Assembly (NCBI RefSeq): GCF_026745355.1
Contig: NC_079210.1
Span: 11,166,560-11,230,559 of the forward strand
Direction of reading: 5' to 3'
Origin: Beta vulgaris subsp. vulgaris
Lineage: Eukaryota; Streptophyta; Magnoliopsida; Caryophyllales; Amaranthaceae
DNA: 64,000 nt
The position numbers and the translations under genes were made by a program. Below the pieces are notes generated by a model. It saw only the letters and a program-made list of their open reading frames with translations, was not told the origin of the DNA and did not search any database. Below are positions 35,900 to 47,944 of the stretch, piece after piece. How positions within the stretch are numbered: the stretch's first letter is position 1; the number at the start of each line of letters is the position of its first letter.

Positions 35900-37180
35900 C
35901 TCTATTTATGTGTTCGGTGAGAAGATTGAGGATGATCCGTTGAGGCCTGAGATGTGCCATAGTCCGAGATTCCAGGATGTTTTTCCTGAAGAAATACCTG
36001 GTATGCTCCAAGGAGAGATGTAGAGTTCACCGTTGACCTAGTACCTGGGACTGGACCAATTTCGAAAGCCCCATATCGAATGGCTCCAGCAGAAATGAAC
36101 GAGTTGAAAAACCAGTTGGAGGAACTACTCGACAAAGGGTATATTAGACCTAGCATGTCACCATGGGGAGCACCGTCTTATTTGTAAAAAGAAGGATGGT
36201 AGTTTGAGGTTGTGTATAGACTATCGGGAGTTGAACAATGTCACTGTGAAAAACAAGTACCCATTGCCTAGGATTGATGACTTGTTCGACCAACTTCAGG
36301 GTGCGGGGATGTTCTCCAAAATAGACTAAGGTCAGGTTACCATCAATTGAGGATTGTTGATCATGATATACCTAAGACTGCTTTCAGGACTAGATATGGC
36401 CACTATGAGTTTACGGTAATGCCTTTGGGTTATCTAATGCACCTGCAGTTTTCATGGACCTTATGAATAGGATCTTTCGACCCTACCTCGATAAATTTGT
36501 CGTTGTGTTCATAGACGATATACTGATCTATTCTAGGAGCAAGGAGGACCATGAGGGTCATTTGAGAGTCATTTTGCAGACACTTAGGGACAACCAACTA
36601 TATGCGAAGTTTTCGAAGTGTGAATTTTGGTTGGAAAGAGTGTCATTTTTGGGTCACTTTGTCTCCAAGGAGGGTGTGTCAGTGATCCTGCAAAGATCAA
36701 AGCCGTGAGTGAATGGCCTACTCCAAAGAATGTCACAGACATAAGAAGTTTCTTGGGTTTAGCCGGTTACTATAGGAGATTTGTGAAAGACTTCTCCAAA
36801 ATAGCAAAGCCCATGACCATTTGATGAAGAAGGATTGTAGGTTTAACTGGAATGAGGACAGTGAGAAAGCCTTTCAAACGCTCAAAGAAAGGTTAACATC
36901 AGCCCCTGTCCTAACCTTGCCTAATGGGAATGAGGGATATGATGTGTATAGTGATGCGTCCAAGAATGGGTTGGGTTGTGTTCTTATGCAAAATGGGAAG
37001 GTCATAGCTTATGCGTCTCGGCAGTTGAAGCCGTATGAAGTCAATTACCCAACACAGACTTAGAATTGGCCGCAATAGTGTTTGCCCTAAAAATCTGGAG
37101 ACACTACCTTTACGGGGTGACTTGTCGAATCTTCACTGATCACAAAAGCTCAAATACATCTTCACCCAGAAAGACCTTAA
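35900..37180 (+). pseudogene. Reverse transcriptase and RNase H of the gypsy element
   Basis: RT pieces in order are [49 protein letters not shown] and [12 protein letters not shown]. The last holds the catalytic FIDD pair. The RNase H start is at 36821-37063 ([17 protein letters not shown]). Frame changes near 36180, 36330, 36430, 36690, 36820, 37065 and 37145 mean that no single frame covers the domain. Confidence 0.85.
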
Positions 37181-37181
37181 T

Positions 37182-38640
37182 ATGAGACAGCGCAGATGGT
37201 TAGAGCTCATCAAGGATTATGACTTAGACATCCAGTACCATGAGGGTAAAGCCAACGTCGTTGCTGATGCGTTAAGTCGCAAGTCTAGCCATAGCCTGAA
37301 TACATTAGTCGTTGCCGACAAACTTTGTGAGGAGTTTTCTAGACTCCAGATAGAAGTTGTTCATGAAGGGGAGGTAGAAAGATTGCTGAGTGCACTAACC
37401 ATCGAGCCCAACTTTCTAGACGAAATAAGAGAAAATCAACCTGGGGATGTGAAGCTTGAGCGAGTCAAAGCAAAGCTTAAGGAGGGAAAAGCGTAAGGGT
37501 TTGCAATCCATGAGGATGGAAGCATAAGATATAAGGGTAGGTGGTGTGTACCACAAAATGTGAAGAATTGAAACAAAGATAATGGTGAGGGTCATAACAC
37601 GACTTATTCCGTCCACCCAGGGGGAGATAAGTTAATAAGGACCTCAAGAAGATGTTCTGGTGGCCTGGGATGAAGAGAGCAGTAGCTGAATTTGTTTCAA
37701 AATGTCTAACGTGCCAGAAAGTCAAAAGTGAACACAAGAGACCTCAAGGAAAGATTCAACCTTTAGACATTCCGACATGGAAATGGGATTATATCCATGG
37801 ATTTCGTTGTAGCCTTACCTAGGAGTCGGGGAGGCAATAATACCATATGGGTGATAGTGAAGACTAACCAAAACAGCAAGGTTCATACCTATGAAAGATA
37901 CGTGGAGTATGGAAGCCTTAGCCAAGGCCTATGTGAAAAATGTCATTCGATTGCATGGAGTACCCACGAGTATAGTATCAGATAGAGATTCGCGATTCCT
38001 TTCGAATTTCTGGAAAAAGGTTCAGGAAGCTTTTGGTAGTGAGCTATTGATGAGTACGCCTTTCACCCAGCTACGATGGTCAAACCGAAGAAACTATTCA
38101 GACATTAGAGGACATGTTGCGAGCATGTGCCTTAGAATACCAGGGATCATGGGAAGACCATTTGGACCTCATAGAATTCTCATACAACAACAGCTACCAT
38201 GCTAGTATTAAGATGGCACCATTTGAAGCACTATATGGGAGAAAGTGTCGTAGCCCTTTGTGTTGGAACGACATTAGTGAGACTGTGGTGTTAGGACCTG
38301 AGATGATTCAGGAGACAGTGGATCAGGGCGATTCATTCAAGAAAAGATTAAGGCTGCACAGGACAAACAAAATCCTATGCGGATCTGAAGCGAAGGGATG
38401 AGAATTACGAAGCGGGGAAAAAGTATTGCTTAAGGTGTCTCCAATGAAAAGAGTGATGCGATTCGGGAAAAAGGGGAAGCTAAGCCCTAAACTCATAGGA
38501 CCATATGAGATTCTGGCGAGAGTGGCAAAGTCGCTTATCGCCTAGATTTGCCCAATAACTTAGAAAGGGTCCATAATGTGTTTCACGTATCCCAACTCCG
38601 GAGATACGTACCTGATGAGTCACATGTACTTGAACCGGAA
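37182..38640 (+). pseudogene. RNase H end and integrase of the gypsy element
   Basis: 37182-37496 carries the stretch before integrase ([17 protein letters not shown]). The zinc-binding part is near 37670-37730 (CLTCQKVKS). The catalytic core follows, with the IVSDRDSRF block (second Asp) near 37965 and MAPFEALYGRKCRSPLCW near 38215. Several one-base breaks. The enzyme would insert the cDNA. Confidence 0.8.
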
Positions 38641-38860
38641 AATGTCGAAATAGACGAAACCTTATCCTATGAGGAAAACCTGTCCAGATCCTAGACCGCA
38701 AGTGCGTAGTACGAGGAATAAGGACATCAGAATTGAAAGTGTTGTGGAGAAATCAAAATACTGAAGAAGCCACTGGGAAGCCGAAGATGCAATGCGTCTG
38801 AAGTACCCTGAGCTTTTTCAAGAGGTACGTGAGTTACGGGACGTAACTTTTCTTTTAAGG
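38640..38860 (+). pseudogene. Chromodomain at the end of the gypsy polyprotein
   Basis: PVQILDRK and LKVLWRNQNTEEAT are followed, one base shifted, by WEAEDAMRLKYPELF. This is the chromodomain-like end of plant chromoviruses, thought to steer integration to marked chromatin. Confidence 0.7.
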
Positions 38861-39047
38861 GGGAAGAATGCGATAGAATTTCGCGCTTTCACCCTAAAGT
38901 ATGTTAATTAGATAGTTATTGTAAGTTATGCTTATCTGTGCTATCTGTTGTGCGAACGTTAGAAAACGCTTATGAAATTTTGGGACTTAGAAGTGCAAAA
39001 GATCGTCGTTAAGACTGGCTACCTCCAAGTTTCGGGACGAAATTTCT

Positions 39048-39063
39048 TTTAAGGGGGAAAGCC
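39048..39063 (+). other. Polypurine tract before the right LTR
   Basis: TTAAGGGGGAAA lies directly before the LTR start at 39064. A near copy with the same preceding sequence lies at 38855-38866. Confidence 0.75.
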
Positions 39064-42000
39064 TGTAATACTCCGTATTGTGGGAAGTAATTCGTATTAA
39101 CTAAGAAAATATAAAGAAGTTAATAAAAAGGATTTTAGTATTATTTAGAGATAATAAAAATATAATAATATAATACGAGTGTGTGTGTTAATTTCGGATT
39201 TATAAAGGGTAAATCGAGTTCACCCGATCTAAGGTTACCACTTTTAGAAGGGTATAAAAAGGGAAATTAAGAGGAGAAATCTCAGAAACCCTAAATTTCT
39301 TCCTCTCCTCCCTCAGCCGTCACTCTACCTTTTTCTCTCTCCTCTCTCGCTGCTCTCCTCTCTCGCTGCTCTCCTCTTCTATCTCGGATCTCTTGTCTCT
39401 CCCTCGCCGTTCATCCCTTCTTCGTCCTCTCGTTGGGTTCCTTCGCGGATCCTCGTCGATGCTGCTGGGCGTGCGGAGACGAGCGCACGAGCGAAGGCTG
39501 TGCGTCGATTAAGACAGTGAGCGAGCGAGTTGCGATGTGAAGTGGTGCGAGCGAGCGGGTTTGTGCGAACGGAGTGCGAAGCGTTGGTGGTTCGAGGGCT
39601 GAGCGACGAGTGAGGCAAAGTGAGTGTGTGCGACGAGAGGGTGTGCGAATTCGAGGTGAGTCGCTGCGAGACGAGTGAAGGCCGTGAGAGGGCTGCGCGA
39701 GCAAAGGCTGTGCATCGAGCGACGAGGGCTGTGCGAGTCGAGGCCTGGTTCGAGCGTAGCCGTGCGGCTGCTACGGTAGTGCGCGAGTGGTGTTGTGCCG
39801 TTGCCAGAAATCGGTTGCCGGAACTTGATTGTCGGGACTTGATTGCTGGCGAGCTTTTTTTTTTTTTTTGAGGTACATGAGGTACTAGTGGATCCCTATC
39901 TCAGGGAAATATCCACCAGGAACCTAAAACTAGTAGAATCCCTATCTCAGGGAGAGACTACTAGATAATTAAATTACAAGAAAAAAGAAAAAGAAAAACT
40001 AGTTCTAGCTTCTCAGGGAAGCTTTACATTCATATTTCACAACTAAGCAACATCCCCACATCGGCGGAGCAGGGACTATGAGGGGCGGACCATAACCCAC
40101 CTAACACTGCACCGACAAGATTTGGGATGAGTCGGTTGTGGCGGTAGATCGGATTTTAAGAATTTCGGAGCCAAGCCAGGTATGATGGATGAATCGCTTC
40201 AGATCGGGCCATATGGTCACCTCTTTTCGGTTGCTGAGCCACCAACGGCGGCGGTCGGAGTCGATGTCGGCGACATCGAACTGGGCAGAAGTTTGTATCT
40301 TTTGCGGCGGACGAATCTTCATCTCAGAGCCGTTGTCCGGGCTAAATCGGAGCTAATACCCATCGATGGCAAAGGTACCGATGGCGGAAGTTTGAGCAGA
40401 TCCGGTCAAGAAACCGACCAAACAACTGATTTGCACGGCACAGATGGCCTGCCTAAACCCATCAATTAAGTAGGAGATGATGGAGAGGAAGAATTTAGGG
40501 GAGGTAGAGAGGCGAAAATAGAGGCGGTGAAAGGGCTGATTTGAGGCGGTGAAAGGGCTGATTTGAGGCGGTTGGGGTAGGGGTCTGGAGAATTCTAGAG
40601 AGAAGGAAGAGACCTTCTCTCTAGAATTCTTCTTCACTTAAGTGTTGTATACTTTAATGGTTGCTGGCGAGCTTAACGGTATAAAACCAATTATATATTG
40701 AATATATTGTATTAAGTTTAATTATAATTTATGTTTTCATAATTATGTTAAATTATAATTAGTTAATTAATAATTCAAGTTAATGAGTTCATTTTATTAT
40801 TCTGACTATAATTGCGAATATAACTTTTGGACATAATACTGGATTGGAACTAAGACTTTTGGACATAAAACATGGTTGGACTTATAATTTAATTGGTTTG
40901 GTAAAGATAGTGGACTAATGACACTAACTAATATTAGTATGCTCACTAACCTTAATCTCTAAAAGAAGTTAAACTCATTAGAATAGAAAAGTAACGAAAA
41001 TCCATAAACAAGGGGTTTAGTTATCGTTTATTTCAAATTATTAAACCGTATAGTCTTAGTTACGTAGTGGTTGTTAATGTTATCAACGACGTAGCATTAA
41101 AGTTTTATTTAACGGTTTAGGTCCCAATTTCATAAGCGGAACGTTCGATTAAGACAGCGAAAATTCTCCGTTACAAGGTACGTACGCGTACCAGTTTAAT
41201 CCCAAGTATTAGTATCATGATTAGGTTGCAATCTATGTTATTGGAACCTAGAAGTATGATAGGGAACGTTTGATTGATTGAGATTGTCTGGTTAGACATT
41301 TGTAATTGAAATCGATATGTTGCATTGGAATGCATAATTCTATCGTAGTATAAACATGAGCATTTTTAATCTTATCCATAGTGTAACAAGGTTGTTACAA
41401 GAGATATGATTCGAGCATTGTAACTAAGAGGACAGGTAAATGATTCTATGTATCCTTAGTGTAACAAGAGTGTTACAAGAGATACGATTTGATAATTGTA
41501 ACTAAGAGAACACGTAAATGACTATATGTGGTTATGAAATGAATGGTTAATATTAAAATGAATTATGGCAATATCTTGTAGCTGGACTCCCTACAAGTGA
41601 TGAACAATGGGGGGACTGTGGGACTTGTCCTACGCTCCTACGCAGGCCTACTGTGACGACAGTAGTGTCCTTATGTTTTTGATAACTCAAGTAGGCGGAA
41701 GGTTCCGTTCGATCTTGGGGGCATGCATACTAAGGTGATGGGTGTGAGACGGAACAAAACCGTATTTGCATTTCATCTAATAGACCTAGTGTCTATTAAG
41801 GATTCAGTAGCCCGTATGATTCTAGTAAGATGACGGTGCTCGTTCGATGCCAAATAAAGATTAAAGATTAAAGGTTAAATGATGTAACATAATGTAGCAT
41901 CATGCTTAAGATTGTTCATGTGTGCATTATTTATGCTTATATGTATTCAATGGTTCATTACGTACTCAGCATAGCTGATTGTGTGTTATTATGTGTTTGA

Positions 42001-42356
42001 TGAACTGCGATGAACCATTGATGCTACAATGGGGAGCAGACTAGGTGTGCTGGAGCTGCTGCATGATACCGAGCATACGGGGGCTAGTCTTTGGTATTTG
42101 CATTTAAAGCATTTTGAAATAAGTATTATTGGTTTTTCTAGGACTTACATAAATAGTTGTAGTTTGAATGAAAAGGGTCATTGATGATTCCCGAGATGTA
42201 TTTATATTTTAATTCCGCTGCATTTTAGTTTTCAAGACAATGTTTTAAGTTATCGTTAACTCTTATTATGCCTTGCGTTCCATCGCGGCGGTAACGCTCC
42301 CGAGGTTGATGCGGCATAGCAGTGGTACACGCGTATGGATTTCGGGGGGTGTTACA
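39064..42356 (+). repeat. Right LTR of the gypsy element, split by a retroposon
   Basis: Matches the left LTR outside the CACTA and retroposon insertions. It has one extra short duplication of a CTCTCGCTGCTCTC unit near 39346-39378. Confidence 0.9.
39857..40660 (-). mobile_element. Poly(A)-tailed retroposon inserted in reverse
   Basis: A 14-bp direct repeat, TTGCTGGCGAGCTT, flanks it (39843-39856, 40661-40674). On the minus strand it ends in a run of A next to the left duplication, and the left LTR shows the empty site. This is target-primed integration, as with LINEs, SINEs or processed transcripts. The body is CG-rich and contains the internal repeat CCCTATCTCAGGGA near 39895 and 39950. 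No RT is encoded. I cannot tell whether it is a truncated LINE, a non-autonomous LINE or a retrocopy of a host transcript. Confidence 0.8.
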
Positions 42357-42828
42357 ATGCCTTTACAAACCAGGAATGACTACCAAAAGTATTAATTTTG
42401 AGGAAGTCAAAAATTTATTCTTTTTGATATGCACGATCATGTAATATTAATTTTCACTATTATTCTGAATGTCTAAGAGTGAAAATTACGTGATTTACTT
42501 GAATTTTTGTGGCGATTGTTGGCAGTCAAAATTGTGATTTCTTCAGTTTGTTTTCTCAAATTAACTTGGAAATCATTAATATTTACAGCTCAAAATTATT
42601 GATAATACTAGGTTTGTCTTCATAATTATATTGAGATATATGCTCAAAGGTTACAAATTATGAAATTATCACGATGATTTGTTAATTAGTTAAAAAATAT
42701 TATGATAAATTGGATGGTTGTATTGATTGATGAATAAGTATGTTGATATGTTGGTTAAATTTTTTTTCGGTTGTTTTCACGACATGTTGGTTGATTGGAT
42801 AATTGTAATGTTGTAAATTGTGTTGTTA
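42357..42828. other. AT-rich stretch, no gene seen
   Basis: Its T-rich, intron-like composition resembles 29192-29813 on the other side of the gypsy element. Confidence 0.4.
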
Positions 42829-42890
42829 ACACACGACACACGACACACGACACACGACACACGACACACGACACACGACACACTCACACA

Positions 42891-42976
<86 letters not shown>
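42829..42976. repeat. ACACGAC minisatellite running into a CA microsatellite
   Basis: About eight ACACGAC-type 7-mers (42829-42884), two CACACACT units, then about 88 bases of CA. The Thr-His and Cys-Val ORFs here are artefacts of the repeat. Confidence 0.95.
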
Positions 42977-42982
<6 letters not shown>

Positions 42983-43145
42983 GCATCTTATGCATCCATT
43001 GCAAATTCATTTGTTGTGGATAGTAGATGTTATGAATAATATCTCAATACATATTATACAAGTTCCTGGACATCCACAAACCAATAGTTGGGCTTTACCT
43101 GAAAAGTTACTTGATCATTAAAACAACCATGGTTTTCTGGAGAGT

Positions 43146-44071
43146 ATGTACAATATGAAGGTGTTTGTTCTTCCTTCTCCACCAACACCATTTAATGTCC
43201 TTTTATTTCACATTCCAACGTGTTCAATGATCCAACTAATGACTTCTATTATTTGTGCTCTACTTGCGTCGCAATATTATATACCTTCGTCTTCACATCC
43301 TCAATGGGGATGTGCATGGGTGGAGCCACTTTTTGGATCACTTTTAAGAAATCAAAATGTAATTTTCAATCTTGAGCACCTTAATGGAGGACGATTTTCA
43401 TTGACAACATTGCCACAATTATTGTCTCTTCCACCTCCCCAAACATCTCCAACTTCTCATTATGTCTATCTTGGACGTCAAAATGCAAGCGAGTTTAACG
43501 TGTCTATTAATATTTGTCAAAGAACAATTATGTCTTTTTTATTGGAACCTCAAGTTTCCATAGTCGAAGTTGTTATAGGATTTTGTAGAGACTTCAGGAT
43601 TTATAAGAATCCACATCAGTTTATTACAGTTCATCCTTACGCCATCAAATGTTAATTAGACTCATCAAGTCATAATTTATCGTCATCAGCTTCAACTAAC
43701 AGTTCTTCCATTTCAATTTGTTCACAAGCAATATTATCTACAATTGCCGCTACGTCTATATGTGTACTTCTTTGGAATGCTTGCGGAAGTAATAGAGAAG
43801 TTTTCCAACATACCGCCTTTGAACTTGTTAGAATGTACAATCCTCATATTTTTATTGTGTTGGAACCTCGAGTTTCAATTCCACAAATGAATGATGTTGA
43901 TCGAGCTTTAGGAGAGTTTCTTGGATTCAATTATTGCGTTGTGCGACAGCCTCGTGGTTTAAATGGTGGTAGTTGGATATGTTGAAATGATAATCATATT
44001 TTCATGCGCATTTTACGTGAAGATAAAGAGATGGTTCATACGCGTTTTTCAGATCTTGATATAGATACTTG
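43146..44071 (+). pseudogene. LINE endonuclease-like reading frame with in-frame stops
   Basis: One reading frame runs from 43146 to a stop at 44069-44071, with in-frame stops only at 43653-43655 (TAA) and 43983-43985 (TGA). The second part has VLLWNACGSNRE, NPHIFIVLEPRVS and GLNGGSWIC, then NDNHIFMRIL. This matches the start of the plant LINE endonuclease (EEP) domain, where W-N-x-x-G/C and T/E-P/T-R carry the metal-binding Asn and Glu. The first part (43146-43652) has Pro/Ser-rich text with SHYVYLGRQNASEF and is not recognised. It is probably a truncated LINE or a host gene fused to a LINE-like exon. Confidence 0.5.
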
Positions 44072-44486
44072 ATTGTGTAAACTTAGTATCTTTAAAAAAA
44101 GTTATTTATAAGTTTTAATATATTTTGAATGACGTATTATTTATATTAGAGTCGAAAAAAAAGGTTGTGGTAATAATTTGTAAAAGTAAGCTTGTACTTC
44201 CATTGTACGTTTTCTACATGTGTACTTATGTAAATTTAGCATCGTAAAAAAAAATATTTGTAGATTTGAATGTGTTTGGTTTCATGTTTTCTTTATATTA
44301 GAGATTTGATAAAAAAATTGGTGTAATTACTTATAAGAATAAGTTTCTATTGTACATATTTTATATGTGATGCTATTTTGTAAATACTTAACTTACATCA
44401 GATGTACACCGATTGTTAAGCAATATAAATAGTATATTTCTCCTGAAAGACAGTATGATTAAATTAATTTTATTGTAAGTTTTATG
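44072..44486. other. AT-rich stretch with two diverged tandem units
   Basis: The text at 44090-44240 is loosely repeated at 44250-44400 (GTACTTCCATTGTACG-like). No gene. Confidence 0.35.
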
Positions 44487-44701
44487 GTGATGATTAGGGG
44501 TGTTAATGAGCCTGGGTGGCTCGCAAACTATTCGAGCTCGGCTCGGTCAAAGCTCGGTCAAAGCTCGGCTCGAGAGGACTCGACTCGAGTTCGGGATCGG
44601 CTCGAGACTTTGACGAGCCAAGCCGAGCCTCCTTAAGTTCGGCTCGAAAGTTCGTGAACAAGCTCGAAAATATTTTAGATAGTTTTATGTAAAAGAGTAA
44701 T

Positions 44702-44754
44702 GTTCCACATCGATAGAGAAAGAACACACCAACCTTTTTTTTCCCTATATAATC
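44702..44754 (+). promoter_or_regulatory. snRNA-promoter-like module 1 (USE plus TATA)
   Basis: GTTCCACATCG (44702-44712) resembles the plant snRNA upstream element RTCCCACATCG. A TATA box (CTATATAATC, about 44745) lies some 32 bases further on, the spacing of Pol II snRNA genes. Confidence 0.35.
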
Positions 44755-45040
44755 TTATTATTCTTTAAGTCTTTAATTCTACTTCTTGTTTGATTTGTGT
44801 TATTTATAATGTTGGACTTTATATGAAGTCCTCCAGTTGTAAATGTAAAATTAATTCTAATACTATAATTTTAGTGAGACTAGCAACATTTGCAAATTTT
44901 TTACAACATGCAATAAATGCACTCTTGCTAAACATAATTATTCATAGAACATTGAACTGCTGCCAAAAAAAAAAAAAAAAAATAAGAAAACATTGAACTG
45001 ACAAATTGTAGCGCCAAAATTTTGTGTTGTGATTTTAGAA

Positions 45041-45091
45041 CTCCCACATCGGAGAGGAAACAAGTGCCATAAGGGTCTGGTGCTTATAAAA
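45041..45091 (+). promoter_or_regulatory. snRNA-promoter-like module 2 (USE plus TATA)
   Basis: CTCCCACATCG (45041-45051) matches the upstream element better, with CTTATAAAA at 45083 about 31 bases downstream. No snRNA body was recognised after it. Confidence 0.4.
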
Positions 45092-45439
45092 GAGTTGTAT
45101 ATAGTAGGATGGAGTTATGGATTATGGGCCTTGTATATTGCATAAGCCTGACATCCATTTTTGTCAAGAGTTTGACAAGATTTCATTGGGTTATATTCAT
45201 ATTAGAGCCTGGTGAAAATGGGTCAAGCTGGAACCTTTTTTTTTTTTTTAAGTTTGGATTTCTTGATCCGAGCCTTGAGCCGAGCTTGGGTTTGATTATT
45301 TCGAGCCCGAGCCGAGCTTGAATTTTTGAGCTCGTCGAGCTTCGAGCTCGAGCCGAGCTTGGCCTCAACTATTCTCGAGCCGAGCCGAGCTTGGACATAT
45401 TCGGTCTCGGTTCGGCTCGTTAACACCCCTAGTGATGAT

Positions 45440-45964
45440 ATTATGTATCTTGATGGACGCATGAAATAGTACCACAAATATGTAATACATAACATAGAAT
45501 CACATGTTGTCTTCATATGTGTGATTTGACAACATTATGTACTTTTGTTGTTATCTATGTTTTTCACAAGTTCCAAAATGTGTATCATGCTTGCTTTTTG
45601 TTGTCAGTATTGTTTGGAATGGTTAAATCATATTATTATAAATTTTTGCTCCATGATATGTTTGACAAGTAATATGTTTTTTATATATTTTGTTTGTGTC
45701 TTCAATTAAATATTATAACTTTTAATGATGAATAAGAAATGGTAGATATGTTTTGTTTTCATAATTTGATTCTAATGTTCAATTTATGAAATTTTACGAA
45801 TGTTGTTTTATAAGATCATTTTTTTTATTAGCAATTACTAATATTAATTCATATATTTATTAAATATAATAACTTTTTTCGACATGATAAAATACACTTG
45901 TTCAATTAAAATGATTTGTCTTCTTTTAAAAATTTACAAGCAATCACAGGAATTTGCTTAGCAA
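45440..45964. other. AT-rich stretch, no gene seen
   Basis: Nothing recognisable. Confidence 0.5.
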
Positions 45965-46966
45965 ACTAAATAAGGAAAATTTGCACAAAACCACCTTAAG
46001 TTTTCACTTATTTAGAAACTCCCACCTTTATGTTTTTTTTCCTAAATTTCCACCTAAACTTTACAAAACTTTTATAAACTCCCACCACTTAACGGATTTT
46101 GCCAAACTCCGTTAGTGGTGGGACCCACATCAGTTATTCTTTTTATTTTTCCCTCCAAACAACTCACTTTCCTCATTCATCTCTCCAAGAATGCTGTCAT
46201 CTTCCTCTTCCAGCCATTAAGTTCTCTTTTTTCCCATTCTCTCTCTCTCTCTTCATTCATCTCTCTTCAAATTTGGGTAAATTTGTGGGTCCCAGATAGC
46301 ATTGAAGCTGCGATAAAAATCCTCCCTCAGCATCAGTACTAGGAAACAACAGTGGGAGGGTTCCAAAACCAAACATACTCATTAAGTTGTTATGAGTTTT
46401 AATGCCAAATAATCTGATATATATGCTAACCATCAACTATGAAAGTGTAATGTTCTCTCCAGCTTAGCATATTTAACCCATAAAGCTAGCACCCACTGCA
46501 TCTATATCATATTTTTACTATCACAACTGAGTCACCAAAAGCAATATGTAATAAAGATTGCACAATTTACTTAAAAAAAATCAGAAACATCACCCACTCT
46601 CGCACATTTTGGCAAAATATCACTGCTGGTATGTTAACAACAAATCAATAATAACGAGCTGAAACTTTTCTCCTTCTAAAATGGTGGTAGAGAGACGGAA
46701 AAAATGAGGGGGGAAAATAGCTGATGAGTTGGAGGGAAATTCTAAATTATAAGAAGGGGGAAGTGAGTTGTTTGGAGGGAAAAACAAAAAAAAAAACTGA
46801 TGTGGACCCCACCACTAACGGAGTTTGGCAAAATCCGTTAAGTGGTGAGAGTTTATAAAGGTTTTGTAAAGTTTAGGTGGAAATTTAGGAAAAAAAAACA
46901 TAAAGGTGGGAGTTTCTAAATAAGTGAAAACGTGAGGTGGTTTTGTGCAAATTTTCCACTAAATAA
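45965..46966. mobile_element. Mutator-like element (MULE) 1, non-autonomous
   Basis: The element spans 45974-46957. Long terminal inverted repeats start GGAAAATTTGCACAAAACCACC and extend about 160 bp to the ACCCACATCAGTT region. The flanking 9-bp duplication ACTAAATAA (45965-45973, 46958-46966) is exact. The centre includes CT-rich sequence and short ORFs without recognisable products; no transposase. Confidence 0.9.
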
Positions 46967-47299
46967 TAATAACATACGAAAATTCAAATACAATGTATGT
47001 TATTACAAGTCAACCACTCAACCTTATGTTTTTATAGTTTAGCCATCAAAACTCATACTATTGCAATTCAATTATAGTAATGTAATTATTGAATGAATTA
47101 TTTGCATATCTTTGATGATTACCATATAATGTTTAAGTTGAAATTTCCTTTCTAAATGTTATATGATAAGCTAAACTACAATGCTTGTGTATCATATTTC
47201 AAATATTTGAATATTGTTATGCAATTGTTCATATTATTGTATGTTTAGTACAGTAAAGGTTTGTCAACAAATATCTTTTTAAAAATGTTTTATTTGTAT
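46967..47299. other. AT-rich stretch, no gene seen
   Basis: Nothing recognisable. Confidence 0.5.
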
Positions 47300-47826
47300 C
47301 CATTAAATTTTGTGTCCCAAATTCATAGTAAGATATGTTTTTTGTCTTTTTGCGTAATCTTATAATATTATTAGATTTTGTTTTTACTCAAAGTTCTATT
47401 GTTTGAATAATGTTTTAATTAGTCACTTCTTAGTACTATTCCTTTTTTGTCTTCTTCAAAATTTCACAAGTGTAATAGATATATATCTTTTTTTTTTCCT
47501 AAGTTTTGAAAATATAACCCACCGTAACATACATCTACTATGAGGTTTTCTTTTCTTCTATCCATTAAATTTTGTGTCCCAAATTCATAGTAAGATATGG
47601 TTTTTGTCTTTTTGCGTAATCTTATAATACATCAGATTTTGTTATTATTCAAAGCTCTGTTGTTTGAATAGTGTTTTCATTAATCACTTCTTAGTACTAT
47701 TCCTTTATTTATCTTCTTCAAATTTCACAGGTGCAATAGATCCATATCTTTGTTTTTTTCCTAACTTTTGAGAATATAACCCACCGTAGCATACATCAAC
47801 TATGAGTTTTTTCTTTCTACTTCTTC
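47300..47826. repeat. Tandem duplication of ~272 bp
   Basis: 47300-47571 is repeated at 47572-47826, from CCATTAAATTTTGTGTCCCA to the CCCACCGTARCATACATC block, with few changes. Non-coding. Confidence 0.85.
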
Positions 47827-47944
47827 AACCTGATATTAACCATATTACTTCTTCTTATCCAAATTTAAAATACGAACTACAATTTTTAGCTCAGATCCAT
47901 TGTCTCAATATAGTCGGTTGTTTATTTGTATACATTGATAGTGT

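Larger units (their letters stand above)
29814..42356 (+). mobile_element. Ty3/gypsy chromovirus, Tekay-like, full length with nested insertions
   Basis: Two LTRs (29814-33769 and 39064-42356) share nearly all sequence once their nested insertions are removed (about 2.43 and 2.48 kb). They begin TGTAATACTCC and end GGTGTTACA. Flanks are ATGCA and ATGCC, four of five bases matching. A primer site follows LTR1, and a polypurine tract precedes LTR2. Gene order is gag, protease, RT, RNase H, integrase, chromodomain, which places it in Ty3/gypsy; the chromodomain and long LTRs suggest the Tekay clade. Confidence 0.9.
44487..45439. mobile_element. Non-autonomous hAT-type element (0.94 kb)
   Basis: The element spans 44495-45431, with ends TAGGGGTGTTAA and TTAACACCCCTA flanked by an exact 8-bp duplication, GTGATGAT (44487-44494, 45432-45439). 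Both arms are made of repeated GAGCTCGGCTCG-type units in opposite orientation. The centre is AT-rich. No transposase. Confidence 0.85.

Noticed and set aside
42777..43121. ORFs with Thr-His and Cys-Val runs
   Set aside because: They are translations of the CA and ACACGAC repeats.
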